This document shows, one piece after another, positions 1 to 5,269 of a stretch of 6,354 nucleotides of DNA. Location: contig JAQUHH010000141.1 in assembly GCA_028683685.1 (NCBI GenBank), positions 1-6,354 on the forward strand, in the 5' to 3' direction. Position numbers and translations under genes: made by a program. Positions within the stretch are counted from its first letter, which is position 1. Each line of letters begins with the position of its first letter. The stretch comes from Bacteroidales bacterium (lineage in GTDB: Bacteria; Bacteroidota; Bacteroidia; Bacteroidales; WCHB1-69). The notes below the pieces were generated by a model. That model worked only from the letters and a program-made list of their open reading frames with translations. It was not told the origin of the DNA and did not search any database.

Positions 1-461
1 GTTTTAATGCTGTAAATGCGTTGCATGATGGCAAGGTTAGAATTTTGATAGCCACAGATGTTGTTGCCCGAGGCATTGATATTTTGGATATTACTCATGT
101 TATAAATGTTGATACGCCTTTGTCTCCCGGAGATTACATTCATCGCATAGGGCGAACTGGAAGAGCGGACAAGCCCGGTACTGCCATTACTTTTATTACA
201 GAAAGTGAAGGTTTGTATCTCGATTTAATTGAAGAGTTTATGAAAAAATTTATCGATTTACAAGATTTTCCTTCCGAAGTTGAAGTGTCACGAGTTACGA
301 CTCCCGATGAAAGAGTTACCCCACTTTACGATATTCCGTATCTAAAAGAACCGGAAATTAGAGTTAAGAAAACAAAACCATCGAAAGCGAGTTTGAGAAA
401 TGCAAAACCGAATTTAACGCCCAAACAAAGGGCTGACAAAAAGAGAAAACAAAAAAAATAG
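1..461 (+). CDS. DEAD-box RNA helicase, C-terminal part (5' end outside window)
   Basis: C-terminal RecA-like domain and tail of an ATP-dependent DEAD-box RNA helicase, which remodels RNA duplexes in ribosome assembly, mRNA turnover or cold adaptation. The open frame runs from the window edge (FNAVNALHDGKVRILI) and is 152 codons long here; the first possible start codon inside it is an internal TTG, so the true start lies upstream. Motif V is seen as ATDVVARGID (51-80) and motif VI as HRIGRTGR (141-164), whose arginines contact ATP. After the domain comes a linker containing DIPYLKEPEI and a strongly basic Lys/Arg tail ending KKRKQKK, like the RNA-binding tails of RhlE-type helicases. Family membership is certain. 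RhlE rather than DeaD/SrmB is inference from the short basic tail and lack of an extra C-terminal domain. The gene converges on the nuclease gene, with 42 bp between the stops and no clear terminator hairpin there. Confidence 0.93.
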   Translation, partial: FNAVNALHDGKVRILIATDVVARGIDILDITHVINVDTPLSPGDYIHRIGRTGRADKPGTAITFITESEGLYLDLIEEFMKKFIDLQDFPSEVEVSRVTTPDERVTPLYDIPYLKEPEIRVKKTKPSKASLRNAKPNLTPKQRADKKRKQKK

Positions 462-503
462 AGCTCCCTGTTTTAAGATTTTAGTTAATGGGGGTAGTCT
501 GTT

Positions 504-1322
504 TTATGGCTTTGAATTCCACTTTTTATTTTCAATACTGTCTTGAAGTTCTTGTGGTAAGTTAGAAAAAAAATTATACGATGTTTGAACTTCGATATTT
601 CGGATGGTGGTTGTGTAGTTTTGCCATTTTTCTCTTCGAATTCCTTCCTTATTAGGCATCATAACAGCAATAATCTCTGTGTTTTTATTAATTTGAGGCA
701 GTTTGTTGTTGAAATCGGTGATGATTACAATTTTAAAACAAGAGTCGGGAATGGCAATTTTTCCCTTTCCGTGTAGTGTTGAGTCAGACACAAAAACACC
801 TCCAGCGTAAATGAAAAGATTTTTATCCTCTTGGGTGCAAAGTTTTTCGCAGTAGTATTCAAAATTAAGCCAAAGACCTCTATTTAAATCAGGAGTTTGT
901 GGGAAAATGTTACTCATTAAGAAAGTGCTCCTATTGTTTATTTCATTATTCGACCGTTCTTTGCTGCGGACAATGTGCCCTCTGTCAAATCCAGAATTTG
1001 TATAATCTTTATGTTTTGCTCTATAATGCTTCTTGGGGATGATTGTATCTGTGATAAATTGTCCTTTATAACGGTCGGTTTCTCCTATCCATCCGTTGTT
1101 TAGATTCCAAGCTACCCAATTGGCAGTCGATTTTTGAGGATTGTAACTGAGTGCATATTGATTTTTGAAAATATAATAGCTATCTGTTTTTTTTGAATTA
1201 ATGGGAAGTCCGTAATAATAATTCACTTTCGATAAACTGTCGTCTGCATCAAACCATATTTTTTGGGCTGATAATTGCAGTCCGAAAGCTATGAATATGG
1301 GAAATAGAATTTTATTAAACAT
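504..1322 (-). CDS. Secreted DNA/RNA non-specific endonuclease (DRGH/NUC family)
   Basis: A 272-residue nuclease of the Serratia-nuclease (beta-beta-alpha-metal) family, which cuts DNA and RNA using one Mg2+ ion. The N-terminus has a Sec signal peptide (hydrophobic residues about 5-19, likely cleavage after LSAQ at residue 20), so the product should be periplasmic or secreted. The signature GFDRGH is at residues 111-116 with His116 as general base. Asn147 (in NRGLW) fits the metal ligand, and Glu155 lies 8 residues on, the Asn-Glu spacing known from Serratia nuclease (N119/E127). TFLMSNIFPQ (133-142) is also a family block. The C-terminal part (NFFSNLPQELQDSIE, about 250-264) matches the usual family ending. 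Length and domain are complete and no cysteine-rich or toxin-delivery domain is fused. The likely role is nutrient scavenging or degradation of extracellular nucleic acid; no immunity gene is adjacent, which argues against a toxin. ATG at 1322 is chosen because it directly precedes the signal peptide. Confidence 0.93.
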   Translation of the reverse strand: MFNKILFPIFIAFGLQLSAQKIWFDADDSLSKVNYYYGLPINSKKTDSYYIFKNQYALSYNPQKSTANWVAWNLNNGWIGETDRYKGQFITDTIIPKKHYRAKHKDYTNSGFDRGHIVRSKERSNNEINNRSTFLMSNIFPQTPDLNRGLWLNFEYYCEKLCTQEDKNLFIYAGGVFVSDSTLHGKGKIAIPDSCFKIVIITDFNNKLPQINKNTEIIAVMMPNKEGIRREKWQNYTTTIRNIEVQTSYNFFSNLPQELQDSIENKKWNSKP

Positions 1323-1340
1323 AATCTATGGATTTATTTG

Positions 1341-1348
1341 CAAACATA
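1341..1348 (-). promoter_or_regulatory. Putative -7 promoter box of the nuclease gene
   Basis: Read on the minus strand this is TATGTTTG, a full match to the Bacteroidota sigma-ABfr -7 consensus TAnnTTTG, ending 18 bp before the nuclease ATG. Transcription would start only about 10 nt before the start codon. No good TTG-like -33 element lies at the usual distance; that position falls inside the neighbouring hairpin. Plausible but not proven. Confidence 0.35.
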
Positions 1349-1377
1349 AAAAAAGTGGTTCAAAAACCACTTTTTTT
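1348..1377. terminator. Bidirectional intrinsic-terminator-type hairpin
   Basis: A perfect 13-bp inverted repeat (A7 then GTGGTT at 1348-1360, loop CAAA at 1361-1364, AACCAC then T7 at 1365-1377). It has the A-tract, GC-containing stem and T-tract that work as a rho-independent terminator in both directions. It lies between the divergently oriented nuclease and beta-propeller genes, so there is no obvious gene 3' end for it to serve. It may insulate the nuclease from leftward read-through, or it may be the remains of a lost gene's terminator. Confidence 0.7.
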
Positions 1378-1455
1378 CTTGTAATTTGTTTACTGTATTT
1401 TTCTATTATTTCATACGATTATTTTTTTAAACTATGGTTGTATGGAACTCTTTAT

Positions 1456-1481
1456 AATCAATTACTTGATTGTAATTGATT
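1456..1481. repeat. 10-bp perfect AT-rich dyad in the divergent spacer
   Basis: AATCAATTAC (1456-1465) and its exact complement GTAATTGATT (1472-1481) flank a 6-nt centre, TTGATT. It lies between the two divergent putative promoters, about 90 bp upstream of the beta-propeller promoter. Perfect symmetry over 20 bases suggests a regulator-binding dyad or a weak RNA hairpin. No T-tract follows, so a terminator is unlikely. At this AT content chance occurrence is possible. Confidence 0.35.
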
Positions 1482-1551
1482 TACATGCTTGTTTCATTAT
1501 TAATAACGTGTTTTTATAAGAGAAATATTGACTAAATTAGCTTTAATTAAA

Positions 1552-1579
1552 TTGGAGTATTGGTTTTTTTATATTTTTG
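1552..1579 (+). promoter_or_regulatory. Putative Bacteroidota promoter of the beta-propeller gene
   Basis: TATTTTTG at 1572-1579 matches the -7 consensus TAnnTTTG exactly, and a TTG at 1552-1554 lies 17 bp upstream, an acceptable -33/-7 spacing for the Bacteroidota primary sigma factor. Predicted initiation near 1585-1588 leaves a leader of about 30 nt before ATG 1619. The leader is AT-rich with no Shine-Dalgarno, as usual in this phylum. Confidence 0.5.
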
Positions 1580-1618
1580 CATCGTTTCTTTCAATAATGA
1601 TAAAAGTATAATGTTTTA

Positions 1619-3214
1619 ATGAAGTTTTTTAAAAGCCATTTAATAGCTTTATTTATAGTAGTCTTTGCTTTGTTTTATTTTTTTTGGGACACTTTTAAGG
1701 CAAATTCTTCAAAAAACGAAGAGATGAATGAATTTGTTGATACTGTTCCTCTATTTTCATATCTCCCTGATACTATTTTCCCATCTGCTAAGTTGATGGA
1801 TTTTGAAATAAAACGATATGACACACTTTCTATTGCTGAGTTGAATTCTTTGGATGATATATATTTAAACAATGCAGGTGTATTTACATTTAGAGGTGGA
1901 ATTGCTAGAAATCATCCCAATAAAGGAAGAATTATTGGAAGCCCAAGCATTGTTGAAATAGAATGGGTTTTTAGTACTCCATTTGATACTGTAACAACGA
2001 AATATGGTCAGTGGGGTGGTGGCACAGGATGGACAGGACAACCTCTTTTGATAAAATGGCCTGATTCGTTAAAATATCATTTTTCTCAAGTGAATGATAC
2101 ATTGATTTATGATGTTCCGAATGACGAAATAATTTTTGCTTCTTTATGTGGCGATGTTTTTTTTCTTAATCCTGAAACAGGAATACCTACCCGGAGGAGT
2201 ATTTCTATTGGTAATACACTAAAAGGCACACCCAGTATTGATCCTTCGTTGAATGGTCTTTTATATGTGGGGCAAGGTGTACCTCGTTGTACTACTGCGA
2301 TTGGAATTACGGTTATTGATTTGTTTTCTCATGAAAAAATCCAATTTATTTCAGGTCAGAATTCTTTTGCATGGAAAAACTGGGGCGCTTTTGATTCATC
2401 TCCCATTGCACTCGGACAATTTCTTTTTTGGCCCGGTGAAAATGGATTGATTTATAAGTTTTTACGTCTAAATGATGGTCTTGCTCTTCATTCTGTGTTA
2501 CGTTATAGGTTTGAAGGGAAAACTGCTCCAGGAATTGAATCGTCCATAGCAGTATTTAAAAATTATGGATATTTTGGAGATAATCATGGGAATATTATTT
2601 GTCTTAATCTTAATACGATGAAGCCTGTTTGGCATTTTCATAATATTGATGATAATGATGCTACAATTGTGATTGAGGAAGAAAAGAATATTCCATATAT
2701 TTATGCAGGTTCACAAGTGGATTTGCAAGGGGATAAAGGAGTGTCTCAGATAGTCAAGTTAAATGGGTTAAATGGAAAACTTATTTGGAAACAAAGAATC
2801 AATTGCAGAAATTTAATAATGAATGAAAAAAAATACGATGGTGGTATGTTCTCAACGCCACTCTTAGGAGATGGAAATTGTCGCGATTTTATTTATTGTA
2901 TGGTTTCTTTGCCCGATTCTTCATTAAAGGCAGATTTGATTGCATTTGCCAAAGATGATGGTGATGTTAAGTGGAAATTGAGATTAGATGCTTGGTCGTG
3001 GTCCTCACCAGTGCCATTTTATAATGAACATGATTCGCTTTTTATTTTTACAGGAGATGTAGTTGGAAATGTATATATCATCGAAGGTAGTGAAGGGAAA
3101 GTTTTGTTTAAGAAGCGAATGGCTCAAAATTTTGAATCATCTCCACTTGTTATAGGAAGTTCTGTAATTGTGGGCTCGAGAGGGCGAAATATTTACAAAT
3201 TCTCCTTAAAATGA
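1619..3214 (+). CDS. Membrane-anchored PQQ-like beta-propeller repeat protein
   Basis: A 531-residue protein with one N-terminal hydrophobic segment (about 7-23, preceded by Lys2, Lys5 and His7) that should act as signal anchor, placing the rest outside the cytoplasmic membrane. From about residue 86 onward it is built of beta-propeller blades. Repeated signs are a 'SSP/STP' strand entry (FDSSPIA 258-264, FSTPLL 411-416, WSSPVP 461-466, ESSPLV 506-511), a G-D/N-G turn, and a 'G..VWxF' or 'GKLIWK' strand end (PVWHF 336-340, GKLIWK 386-391, GDVKWK 448-453). At least six blades can be traced. A conserved-looking GGGTGWTGQP block is at 133-142 near the first blade. No catalytic dehydrogenase residues or haem motif are evident, so PQQ binding or enzymatic activity should not be assumed; BamB-like scaffolding or ligand binding are equally open. 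It stands alone between a divergent promoter and a non-coding repeat region. ATG 1619 fits the anchor and promoter spacing. Confidence 0.85.
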   Translation: MKFFKSHLIALFIVVFALFYFFWDTFKANSSKNEEMNEFVDTVPLFSYLPDTIFPSAKLMDFEIKRYDTLSIAELNSLDDIYLNNAGVFTFRGGIARNHPNKGRIIGSPSIVEIEWVFSTPFDTVTTKYGQWGGGTGWTGQPLLIKWPDSLKYHFSQVNDTLIYDVPNDEIIFASLCGDVFFLNPETGIPTRRSISIGNTLKGTPSIDPSLNGLLYVGQGVPRCTTAIGITVIDLFSHEKIQFISGQNSFAWKNWGAFDSSPIALGQFLFWPGENGLIYKFLRLNDGLALHSVLRYRFEGKTAPGIESSIAVFKNYGYFGDNHGNIICLNLNTMKPVWHFHNIDDNDATIVIEEEKNIPYIYAGSQVDLQGDKGVSQIVKLNGLNGKLIWKQRINCRNLIMNEKKYDGGMFSTPLLGDGNCRDFIYCMVSLPDSSLKADLIAFAKDDGDVKWKLRLDAWSWSSPVPFYNEHDSLFIFTGDVVGNVYIIEGSEGKVLFKKRMAQNFESSPLVIGSSVIVGSRGRNIYKFSLK

Positions 3215-3258
3215 GAATGAGCTTGTTTTTTTGATGTTTTATTTGAATGAAGTTTAGA

Positions 3259-3300
3259 GAGAAACTTTGGTCGGAAAGTTATGAATTATATTGCCGTTTT
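3259..3300 (+). repeat. 42-bp direct repeat, left copy
   Basis: Matches 3646-3687 in 41 of 42 bases; the only difference is G versus A within GGTC(G/A)G. Each copy contains a small perfect hairpin, AACTTT-GGTCGG-AAAGTT (3263-3280 here). This copy is directly followed by CCTGACTTC, which reappears inverted just before the right copy. No gene overlaps it. Confidence 0.92.
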
Positions 3301-3430
3301 CCTGACTTCAACAACGCTTCACCCTAATTGAAAAAGGGAAAATCCAATTGCGCAAAACTGGTGAAATTAAATTTGCTAATTACAATCACGATTTTGTTAA
3401 AAATTGCGACGAGGTGTCGAATATTAATAG

Positions 3431-3449
3431 CCCCGCATGAAATGCGGGG
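3431..3449. repeat. GC-rich perfect palindrome (CCCCGCAT-GAA-ATGCGGGG)
   Basis: An 8-bp perfect stem with a 3-nt loop, standing out in a very AT-rich spacer; an outer G-T pair could extend it in RNA. No T-tract follows, so it is not a standard terminator. Next to a second small palindrome (3407-3419), it resembles the paired palindromes of REP/BIME elements handled by RAYT transposases, an inference from form only. Confidence 0.6.
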
Positions 3450-3482
3450 TATGATGTTAAAAAGTATAAATGATTTTGGCGA

Positions 3483-3509
3483 AAAATTTGCTTCGATGTT
3501 GCAAATTTT
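3483..3509. repeat. 9-bp inverted repeat inside the candidate element
   Basis: AAAATTTGC (3483-3491) and its exact complement GCAAATTTT (3501-3509) enclose a 9-nt loop. The hairpin is mostly A/T and by itself could be chance. It is recorded because it is the third palindrome within about 100 bp of the repeat-bracketed element. Confidence 0.4.
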
Positions 3510-3645
3510 ATGACAAAATCAATTCATTTGATATTTATTTTTTGGATTTAAAAAAAAACGATTCACCCATTTCGTTGAATTAAGTTCTCTAAATAATTGA
3601 TTAATTGGTGTTTGTAAAATGATTTAAAAAAAGTGTCGAAGTCAG

Positions 3646-3687
3646 GAGAAACTTTGGTCAGAAAGTTATGAATTATATTGCCGTTTT
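3646..3687 (+). repeat. 42-bp direct repeat, right copy
   Basis: Second copy of the repeat at 3259-3300, same orientation, start-to-start distance 387 bp, one mismatch. The internal hairpin here is AACTTT-GGTCAG-AAAGTT (3650-3667). The flanking bases outside the two copies do not match, so the repeat boundary is sharp on both sides. Confidence 0.92.
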
Positions 3688-3713
3688 AATTAAAAGATGA
3701 TAGGTATAACATG

Positions 3714-3744
3714 AAAAAAGCTGTCCAAAATGAACAGCTTTTTT
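3714..3744. terminator. Bidirectional intrinsic terminator between convergent genes
   Basis: A perfect 11-bp stem (A6 then GCTGT at 3714-3724; ACAGC then T6 at 3734-3744) with a 9-nt loop and a seventh T after it. It lies 18 bp past the stop of the leftward membrane-protein gene, so it is well placed to end that transcript. It can also stop rightward read-through from the beta-propeller gene across the repeat region. Confidence 0.82.
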
Positions 3745-3761
3745 TGAAAATATGAATTAAA

Positions 3762-4103
3762 TTATTCTTGAGGTTCTTGAGTTTTGTTTTTGCAAACCAA
3801 TCCTTCAATTTTGTCATCAAAGAAAAGACCGATGGATAAAATAAGAGATAACCACAGTCCAAAACCTACAAATTTGATGGAGGCTTTATCAGCTAAAAAG
3901 GCAATATAAATAAATAAGAAAGCATGCATGATGACTAAAACTATTTTTAAAATCATGACTAAATTTGTTTCCTTGTTCCATAATTGGAAAAGAAGATATC
4001 CCGCAGCTGCTGGAATTAGAATAGTTAATAAATTTAAGAAGCTAAAAGAATCGAAAATACTGAAAAATAAGCCGATTCCGCTTTTGGAATAACTTCCCCA
4101 CAT
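3762..4103 (-). CDS. Small multi-pass membrane protein, main body of a frameshifted gene
   Basis: 113 codons from ATG 4103, coding for a very hydrophobic protein with three predicted membrane helices (about residues 20-42, 48-70 and 76-95) and a short charged C-terminal tail ending TQEPQE. I do not recognise a named family. The ATG at 4103 is probably not the original start. The same frame stays open upstream through LILPYYRINLG before it, which reads like a continuing membrane protein, and a 29-codon piece with the missing start and first helix lies in another frame at 4117-4206. Joined by a one-base correction the product would be about 145 residues with four helices. If ATG 4103 is used, translation has no good start context. 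Function unknown; a terminator follows directly. Confidence 0.6.
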   Translation of the reverse strand: MWGSYSKSGIGLFFSIFDSFSFLNLLTILIPAAAGYLLFQLWNKETNLVMILKIVLVIMHAFLFIYIAFLADKASIKFVGFGLWLSLILSIGLFFDDKIEGLVCKNKTQEPQE

Positions 4104-4116
4104 GCCGAGATTTATT

Positions 4117-4206
4117 CTATAATAAGGAAGGATTAGATACGAAATTAATTAGAATTAATGCAGTCAAGACGATGACTGGTTTTTTGATAAAATCTTTAAT
4201 TTCCAT
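4117..4206 (-). pseudogene. N-terminal fragment of the membrane-protein gene, out of frame
   Basis: A 29-codon reading frame from ATG 4206 (MEIKDFIKKP then a hydrophobic run VIVLTALILINF) ending at TAG 4117-4119. It looks like a cytoplasmic start plus first transmembrane helix and lies just upstream of the 113-residue membrane protein, one frame away. The two frames overlap without stops only between about 4120 and 4148, so the shift must lie there. Dropping one base near 4140 would give INF-YLILPYYRINLG and a continuous protein. A matching promoter sits immediately upstream of ATG 4206, supporting this as the true start. Either a genuine inactivating mutation, a sequencing/assembly error, or (least likely) a programmed shift. 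Confidence 0.55.
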
Positions 4207-4233
4207 ATTGTTGTTTTTTGTTTAATAATTCTT

Positions 4234-4264
4234 CAAAATTATATTTTTTTATAATACAAGTCAA
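4234..4264 (-). promoter_or_regulatory. Putative promoter of the membrane-protein gene
   Basis: On the minus strand a -7 box TAATTTTG (4241-4234) matches TAnnTTTG, and a TTG at 4264-4262 lies 20 bp upstream. Initiation near 4227 would leave about 20 nt to ATG 4206. It supports a separate transcript starting at 4206 rather than at 4103, distinct from the operon upstream. Confidence 0.4.
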
Positions 4265-4327
4265 GTAATTGGCTAATATTAACAATGTTGTTTTGTATTC
4301 GTAGAAGGTTTTTTTAAATGTGTTTTC

Positions 4328-5266
4328 TTAAAATACTATCCAATGAGCTCTAAATCCTTGTTTGTTGGTGAAACTGATGCCAGGTAGTGGAAATTTGAAG
4401 TAATTTAAACTGAAAAGGATAGCATTTAGCGTTTTGTTTTTTGTTTTAATCTTACTTAAATCAATGTCTGGAGCTAAATAAAAATGTCTTTGTCGATCGA
4501 AATGAGGGATGATTGTGCCGTTTATTTGGCTTGGGTTTTCAAAACCTCCGGTCATTCCACTGGCTCTGTATCCGATTGCTAGGCTAAGCCATTTGGGAAA
4601 CGAAGATTCATGAGGAAGAAAAAGACTGGGGTTGATGCTTGTCCACACGGTAATTCCATTGTAGTTTTTTATAAACCTCTCCGGATAAGAACTTCCTAGC
4701 AAATTGGGACGATAATTTGGTTCCTGAGTTCCTTGGTAAGAATATTTAATATGAATATATTGTTCTTGCCATAGCAACTGTTGGGCCGCAAAAAGGGAGG
4801 TTCCAATTCCATTTGAAACAACATCGCCCCATGAAAAACCCCATTCTTGGGAAAATCCGTCAAATATTTCAAAACTGGTTTGAAATCCAAAACTGGCAAC
4901 AGAAGACCAAAGTACAGCCTTTTTATTGTCCATGCCTGTCCATCTGAATATTTCGTACGTATATCTGCTGATGGAGTAGGCAGCAAGGGCATGACTGGCT
5001 TTATCCATTTGTAGCCATTCGAGATTGTCGTTGAAAAAGTGAAATTTTCCAGTGGGATAGTCTTTATACCAAGCCGAATAGAGTGTTATCATAGAACCCG
5101 CATAAACTCCAGAAAATGCTGCTGCAACAGGAATAATCCTGTTTTTCAGAATGCTGTCAGGGTAGGCTGGTTGGGTGCTTTCAGAAAAGCTAGAATTATT
5201 TGTGCTGTTTCCAAAAGAAAAACACAAAAGACAAATAATAAGAATGCTTGTCCTTGCTTTTTTCAT
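4328..5266 (-). CDS. DUF2279-type envelope protein (YfiM-like)
   Basis: 312 residues with an N-terminal hydrophobic signal sequence (about 7-19), so it is exported. A perfect lipobox is not evident (LLC at 13-15 is a poor match), making a signal-peptidase I product or membrane anchor likelier than a lipoprotein. A second hydrophobic stretch is at about 45-63. The diagnostic part is about residues 75-155: FHFFNDNLEWLQMDKASHA (75-93), then EIFDGFSQEWGFSWGD (133-148) and the SNGIGT turn, the pattern of DUF2279 proteins common in Bacteroidota. The conserved His and acidic residues (H92, E133, D136, D148) could be an active or metal site, but that is inference. The C-terminal half is aromatic-rich, alternates like beta strands and ends in Phe (HWIVF), which may suggest outer-membrane association. 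Biochemical function unknown. It starts 3 bp after the phosphohexomutase stop, implying co-transcription. Confidence 0.8.
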   Translation of the reverse strand: MKKARTSILIICLLCFSFGNSTNNSSFSESTQPAYPDSILKNRIIPVAAAFSGVYAGSMITLYSAWYKDYPTGKFHFFNDNLEWLQMDKASHALAAYSISRYTYEIFRWTGMDNKKAVLWSSVASFGFQTSFEIFDGFSQEWGFSWGDVVSNGIGTSLFAAQQLLWQEQYIHIKYSYQGTQEPNYRPNLLGSSYPERFIKNYNGITVWTSINPSLFLPHESSFPKWLSLAIGYRASGMTGGFENPSQINGTIIPHFDRQRHFYLAPDIDLSKIKTKNKTLNAILFSLNYFKFPLPGISFTNKQGFRAHWIVF

Positions 5267-5269
5267 TTA

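Larger units (their letters stand above)
3301..3646. mobile_element. Candidate non-coding MITE/REP-like element with inverted ends
   Basis: About 345 bp starting with CCTGACTTC (3301-3309) and ending with its exact complement GAAGTCAGG (3638-3646). With one mismatch at position 10 the match extends to 12 of 13 bases. It lies precisely between the two copies of the 42-bp direct repeat; the right end shares one base with the right copy. Inside are a small CGAC-GAGGT-GTCG palindrome (3407-3419), a strong CCCCGCAT hairpin (3431-3449) and a 9-bp hairpin (3483-3509). No credible coding sequence is present. This is the layout of a non-autonomous element mobilised in trans, or of REP-type sequences. 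A 42-bp flanking repeat is far longer than usual target duplications, so recombination between repeats or an old duplication are alternatives. Confidence 0.45.

Noticed and set aside
462..503. Terminator between the convergent helicase and nuclease genes
   Set aside because: Searched for a stem followed by a T-tract in the 42-bp gap; only a 6-bp GAGCTC palindrome and scattered G/C runs, no convincing hairpin.
1291..1479. 62-codon + frame spanning the nuclease start and spacer
   Set aside because: It overlaps the signal peptide region of the nuclease on the other strand and passes through the terminator hairpin and dyad; no protein-like features.
3199..3232. Possible terminator right after the beta-propeller gene
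   Set aside because: A 6-bp stem (ATTCTC/GAGAAT) overlaps the stop codon, is mostly A/T, and is separated by 7 bp from the T-run, so too weak to call. The hairpin at 3714-3744 is a better candidate.
3328..3513. Small open frame of 61 codons from a TTG in the repeat-bracketed region
   Set aside because: It runs straight through the GC-rich palindrome and the 9-bp hairpin, begins with TTG without a start context, and shows no domain or signal peptide. It is an open stretch inside a non-coding element.
3259..3687. CRISPR array
   Set aside because: Only two repeat copies 345 bp apart, with no regular spacers and no cas genes.
4207..4327. Terminator at the end of the DUF2279 gene
   Set aside because: The sequence is AT-rich with T-runs but no stem of useful strength; only a promoter-like motif for the downstream gene could be supported.
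4696..4992. 98-codon minus-strand frame inside the DUF2279 gene
   Set aside because: Entirely within a well-supported gene, in another frame, with no family features.
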